From Bacillus sp. OV166 (GTDB lineage Bacteria; Bacillota; Bacilli; Bacillales; Cytobacillaceae), in assembly GCF_900177675.1 (NCBI RefSeq), contig NZ_FXWM01000001.1:6333001-6397000 (forward strand): a stretch of 64,000 bases of DNA, read 5' to 3'. Position numbers and translations under genes: made by a program. The notes beneath the pieces are model-generated. The model was given only the letters and a program-made list of their open reading frames with translations, did no database searches and was not told where the DNA came from. This document shows positions 60,907 through 64,000 of this stretch, piece after piece (the first letter of the stretch is position 1; the number at the start of each line of letters is the position of its first letter).

Positions 60907-61384
60907 TTAAAAGTCATTAGTTTTCTTGTATTTTTCAAAAAGATATTGAAATCCATATAATAAAAAAGCCTTGTAAAAGAAATATAGAAAGAATTGAAAT
61001 TCGTTAAATTGAACTAATTTATAGAGTTTTAATTTTGTGAATAACCTTGTAATTGGAGATACAAAAATTGCTTCGCCAATAACATTTAACATAATAAACT
61101 TTTTAAAATTTCCGTATCCCCATTTTAATGTCCATAAAGACATCGCCAACATTGGACCTATGAGAAAAGGAAATTCATTTTGAATAAAGGACTGTGGTTT
61201 ATTATAAAAAGACCATCATCTGCGTTTTTTTCCAATTTGAGCATCCAAACTACATAGTAGAACAAACAGCAAGGATTGAGGCTGGTAAAAATCTCTTTAT
61301 AGTCCGCCATCCTAACAAAGGTATTGTAAGCCACGAGAGTAATATCATTACAATATTAAGTAACCACTGTTTTTTCATTGACAT
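60907..61384 (-). pseudogene. Decayed membrane-protein gene (CBO0543-like)
   Basis: Frame opens at ATG 61384 behind GGGGGG with MSMKKQWLLNIVMILLSWLT, a normal signal-helix start, but breaks in frame within about 45 codons. In the next frame the protein continues KKRR-stop-WSFYNKPQSF and then EFPFLIGPMLAMSLWTLKWG to the end. One frameshift and one TGA (probably from TGG) interrupt the coding sequence. The open 81-codon C-terminal segment is therefore a remnant. Confidence 0.75.
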
Positions 61385-61721
61385 ATTAATACCCCCCTTA
61401 TCCAAAAGGAATTATTTAACTTAGTATATCTCCTTCTTTATTTAGCTATTCTGCCCCTTTAGTGCCACAAGAAAAGCTGCCAAAATGACAGCTTGATCTA
61501 CAACTCTTGCACCCGTTAGTTAAACAAGGTCCATTCACTTTATTTCAAGTTTGCAAGGATTTAATAACGGCACCCCAAATGGCAAAGTAAATAACAGATA
61601 CTTTATTATCTATTTTCAGTTGACAAAATTGTTCTCCTGATTAAAAATTTGGTTAAACTTAGGATGGTTTCCTATATGTTAATAAATAAACCATGATATT
61701 GAGCTGAAAAGAGGTAAGCAA

Positions 61722-62144
61722 ATGATTCAATCAATTGTTCACATCGCATTAGTTGTTAGAGAATATGATGAAGCAATAGATTTTTATACTAATAAACTTA
61801 ATTTCACATTAATTGAAGACACTTATTTACCAGAGGAGAATAAGTGGTGGGTAGTGGTTGCTCCACCTGGTTCTGTTGGTACAACAGTACTACTCGCAAA
61901 AGCATCTAAACCTGAACAAGAACCATTTGTAGGTAATCAGGCAGGCGGGAGAGTCTTTCTATTTTTAAACTCCGATGATTTTTGGAGAGATTATAATGAG
62001 ATGACCTCAAAGGGAATAGAATTTGTAAGAGAGCCAAAAGAGCAACCTTATGGAACGGTTGCAGTATTTAAGGATTTATACGGGAACTTATGGGATTTGC
62101 TTGAGTTAAAAGAAGACCACCCAATTTTAAAGCGAATTAAATAA
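61722..62144 (+). CDS. VOC (glyoxalase/bleomycin-resistance) superfamily protein
   Basis: 140 aa with two beta-alpha-beta-beta-beta modules: MIQSIVHIALVVREYDEAIDFY carries the first metal His, GYDLYGN-type FKDLYGNLWDLLEL the final Glu. Could be a glyoxalase-like or thiol-transferase resistance protein; substrate not predictable. GAGGTAAGCAA precedes the ATG. Monocistronic. Confidence 0.92.
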   Translation: MIQSIVHIALVVREYDEAIDFYTNKLNFTLIEDTYLPEENKWWVVVAPPGSVGTTVLLAKASKPEQEPFVGNQAGGRVFLFLNSDDFWRDYNEMTSKGIEFVREPKEQPYGTVAVFKDLYGNLWDLLELKEDHPILKRIK

Positions 62145-62244
62145 CTGATTCTAAAAGCAGGGTACTTATATACCCTGTTTATCCCCTTTAGTTTAAGAAC
62201 AATAGGTATCGTCGCAGCAACCCCTTTTTTAATTTAAATAAAAA

Positions 62245-62265
62245 AGCTACCGTTTTGTGGTAGCT
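62245..62265 (-). terminator. Terminator of the RsbR-like gene
   Basis: AGCTACCG / GTGGTAGCT around TTTT; on the minus strand followed by a T run (complement of 62239-62244). Confidence 0.75.
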
Positions 62266-62287
62266 AATCGACAAACAAAAAACAATG

Positions 62288-63133
62288 TTATCTTTTGATG
62301 ATAGCCATCGAAATCAGAGCTTGTCGTAGAGTAGAATATGTGGGAACACCATTAAATTCGAGTCCTTGCTGTACAGCCGTTTGTGCTATCTCAGGTCTAA
62401 CTCCTGTAAGGATAGATGTCACCCCTATTAATCTCAATGCTTTTATCAGATGGAAAATTTGATGTGCTACCATTGTATCAATCATTGGAACGCCTGATAA
62501 ATCAATAACAAGAAAATTTACTCCTAGATTTGCACACTGGTTTAATGTATTTTCAAGCATTAACTTTGCCCGTCTTGTATCTATATCGCCCACAAGAGGA
62601 AGCAATGCTACCTCGTTGTTAAGAGTAATAACCGGAGAACTTAACTCCTGTATAAGTTCCTGTTGAGCAGATAGTTTTTGATGTAAATAGTATTGACGTT
62701 CTTCGACAAAACCTAACATAACTTTATCAAATGCTTTTAAAATCATTCGATTCCAGCTATCTATCACCTCATTGGGAAACTCACCCATATGTAGAGAAAC
62801 AAAATCTTTAATATAATCAAGATACTGTTCCCGCACTCTGAAAAATTCTCTTAACATAAAATGGATTGGTGTGTTTAAATGCTGTGGATCTTGAGCAATC
62901 CTAAGGATCCATTTTTGAAATTCTTCCAGGAACGCTGTTTCCTCTCTAATAAAAGCCTCACAAAGATGTAAATGGAAATCAAAGTTTTGTTTTTTTAAAG
63001 TATTGATTATATTAGGGTCATCCGAGGCATATACTCCTGACGAGTCATTTTTATCTAGAGAATTATACCATTCCTCTGTAAGATTTCTTGCCTTAGCCAA
63101 TAAAAACGAGTGTAATTCTTTATTTTTATGCAA
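62288..63133 (-). CDS. RsbR-type STAS-domain stressosome protein
   Basis: 281 aa from TTG 63133 (GGAGGGGGG seven bases upstream). N-terminal non-heme-globin-like sensor helices (about 1-150), then a STAS domain with ALLPLVGDIDTRRAKLMLEN and VIDLSGVPMIDTMVAHQIF; the Thr in GDIDT and the Ser/Thr in DLSGVPMIDT match sites phosphorylated by RsbT. A paralogue such as RsbRB-RD, co-antagonist in sigma-B or related stress control. No rsbS/rsbT is adjacent. Confidence 0.93.
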   Translation of the reverse strand: MHKNKELHSFLLAKARNLTEEWYNSLDKNDSSGVYASDDPNIINTLKKQNFDFHLHLCEAFIREETAFLEEFQKWILRIAQDPQHLNTPIHFMLREFFRVREQYLDYIKDFVSLHMGEFPNEVIDSWNRMILKAFDKVMLGFVEERQYYLHQKLSAQQELIQELSSPVITLNNEVALLPLVGDIDTRRAKLMLENTLNQCANLGVNFLVIDLSGVPMIDTMVAHQIFHLIKALRLIGVTSILTGVRPEIAQTAVQQGLEFNGVPTYSTLRQALISMAIIKR

Positions 63134-63466
63134 CTTAAATCCCCCCTCCATCAATTCAATATTATATACATTATACTAAGTAAATTTTAACTTATCTTAC
63201 CAATTAAGTCTTGCTGCATACACCTCCTTATTATACTAACCTGCTCCGTTAGTACAATAAGAGAAGCCACCAAAAAAGGAGCTGGATCTTCAAATAAAAG
63301 TAACGCGCTTAGTCGCTCCTTTTTGTCCCCTCACATTGAGACAAACTTCTCTTATTTTTCAGTATAATTTTGCTATTTCGCTTATTATGTAACCGCTTTT
63401 ATGTGAAGTGATTCACATGTATAATAAGTTTATAAGGTATCCAATAACCCATTCCAGGGAGGATTC
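63134..63466. other. Intergenic region with dispersed motif
   Basis: No gene. Contains CCTGCTCCGTTAGTACAA followed by AAGAGAAGCCACC, a motif type also seen near 42722 and 61449. Confidence 0.5.
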
Positions 63467-63613
63467 ATGATGCTTACTGATTTTTTGTTTGAACTCAAAA
63501 ACTGGTTGCTTGGCGAGCCAATGGATGAAATCCACGAATTCGAACGATTAGAATCAAAACATACCAGGGTTCACCACGATGAATATATTTACGAGATTAT
63601 CCGGGTCCATTAA
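63467..63613 (+). CDS. Small protein, 48 aa, unknown
   Basis: MMLTDFLFELKNWLLGEPMD then a charged stretch with ESKHTRVHHDEYIYEIIRVH. GGGAGG six bases before the ATG, and a terminator 18 bases after the stop, support a real gene. Not recognised; acidic/His-rich, cytoplasmic. Confidence 0.65.
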   Translation: MMLTDFLFELKNWLLGEPMDEIHEFERLESKHTRVHHDEYIYEIIRVH

Positions 63614-63630
63614 TCCATTTTATAAGTCAA

Positions 63631-63666
63631 CGAAGCCTTCATAATGTGGAAGGCTTCATTTTTTTG
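63631..63666 (+). terminator. Terminator of the 48-aa gene
   Basis: GAAGCCTTC / GAAGGCTTC stem followed by T7. Confidence 0.88.
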
Positions 63667-63780
63667 ATGTTAAGAAAGAAATTCAACTAGCATAGCCTCA
63701 AAAAAAGAAAGCAAACTAAATTCGTGGGGTGCCGAAATTTTTGCATCCTGACGAGGGAAATCTACATGGGTGGTGAAAAA

Positions 63781-63915
63781 ATGGCTAAAACTAAGAATAA
63801 CCAATTTAAGAAACATAATACGGCTCTGCCAAAAGCAGATTTGGAATTTGCGGAAGAACGAGGAAATGGCTTTGAAAAAGTCGCATTAAAGGCCCAAAAG
63901 AGTCATAATAAGTAA
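63781..63915 (+). CDS. Basic small protein, 44 aa, possibly spore-associated
   Basis: MAKTKNNQFKKHNTALPKAD then LEFAEERGNGFEKV and a Lys/Ser/His tail. Polar and without Trp or Cys, like small SASP or YuzL-type peptides. GGTGGTGA seven bases before ATG 63781; an ATG five codons earlier is less well placed. Confidence 0.6.
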   Translation: MAKTKNNQFKKHNTALPKADLEFAEERGNGFEKVALKAQKSHNK

Positions 63916-63960
63916 ACCAAAAAGGGACAGTGAACCTGCCCCTCCTGATGTTCTGGTCGA

Positions 63961-63992
63961 GCGTTTCTGTTCTATACAGGAACGCTTTTTTA
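63961..63992 (+). terminator. Intrinsic terminator at right edge
   Basis: AGCGTTTCTGT / ACAGGAACGCT stem (one mismatch) with T6. Confidence 0.8.
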
Positions 63993-64000
63993 CTTGCTGC

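Overview
The window looks like chromosome of a spore-forming, low-GC Gram-positive Bacillaceae (Bacillus / Neobacillus-like). Reasons: strong AGGAGG ribosome sites with ATG/GTG/TTG starts, many intrinsic terminators, five YjcZ-type mini-proteins, SASP-like and DUF1540 small proteins, WalR-type and Fur-type boxes, a SinI-type peptide, an RsbR paralogue and the YwqA/YwqB/YwqC/YwqD/YwqE protein set. The genus is an inference from gene content.

Layout. 1-3.7 kb (minus strand): an exopolysaccharide operon read as cpsC - cpsD - tyrosine phosphatase - structured leader RNA - terminator - galU - sugar transferase (cut by the window edge). 3.9-9 kb: an SGNH lipase-like protein, a LysM/NlpC-P60 cell-wall hydrolase split by a frameshift, DUF805, DUF3231 and a SASP-like peptide. 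9.3-10.5 kb: two GNAT acetyltransferases. 10.68-12.24 kb: promoter, GEMM-I cyclic-dinucleotide riboswitch, 37-codon SinI-like anti-repressor, then a membrane PAS-GGDEF diguanylate cyclase. 12.6-16 kb: a CMD-fold peroxidase-like protein, an NlpC/P60 hydrolase plus a decayed 3' copy of it, and copies of a dispersed repeat. 16.1-19.1 kb: tandemly duplicated mini-protein clusters (YjcZ and relatives), each with a near-identical leader carrying a sigma-K-like -10. 19.28-20.77 kb: a complete IS3-family element inserted in the loop of the gntR terminator. 20.8-23 kb: GntR regulator and GH1 beta-glucosidase.

23.6-30.3 kb: YmaF, then a Fur-box-controlled operon (DoxX, 700-residue lipoprotein, beta-propeller/di-heme cytochrome c) divergent from a 29-residue membrane peptide. 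30.4-39 kb: a repetitive acidic protein, a paired SMR exporter, and an operon with an ABC importer, a type I phosphodiesterase, a DeoR regulator and a HAD phosphatase. 39.3-42.7 kb: an ABC-2 exporter with a PLDc_N protein, divergent from its likely ArsR-like repressor across two palindromic operators, then a second Fur-box DoxX gene. 43.3-45.1 kb: a tnpB-only IS200/IS605 element. 45.2-53.2 kb: YjcZ, DUF47, LysM/SH3 wall protein, coat-like small proteins, a Tat-exported PhoD, CBO0543-type membrane protein, cupin. 53.3-60.5 kb: SWIM-zinc-finger (YwqB-like) and SNF2 helicase (YwqA-like) genes flanking a DUF3298-type lipoprotein, within intergenic DNA full of 20-21-bp periodic repeats. 60.9-64 kb: a decayed membrane-protein gene, VOC protein, RsbR paralogue and two small proteins.

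Most notable are: the riboswitch - SinI - diguanylate cyclase unit, which would tie a cyclic dinucleotide to matrix/motility control; the Fur-box DoxX/lipoprotein/di-heme operon; the families of helically spaced repeats; and the repeated structured leaders of the mini-protein clusters.
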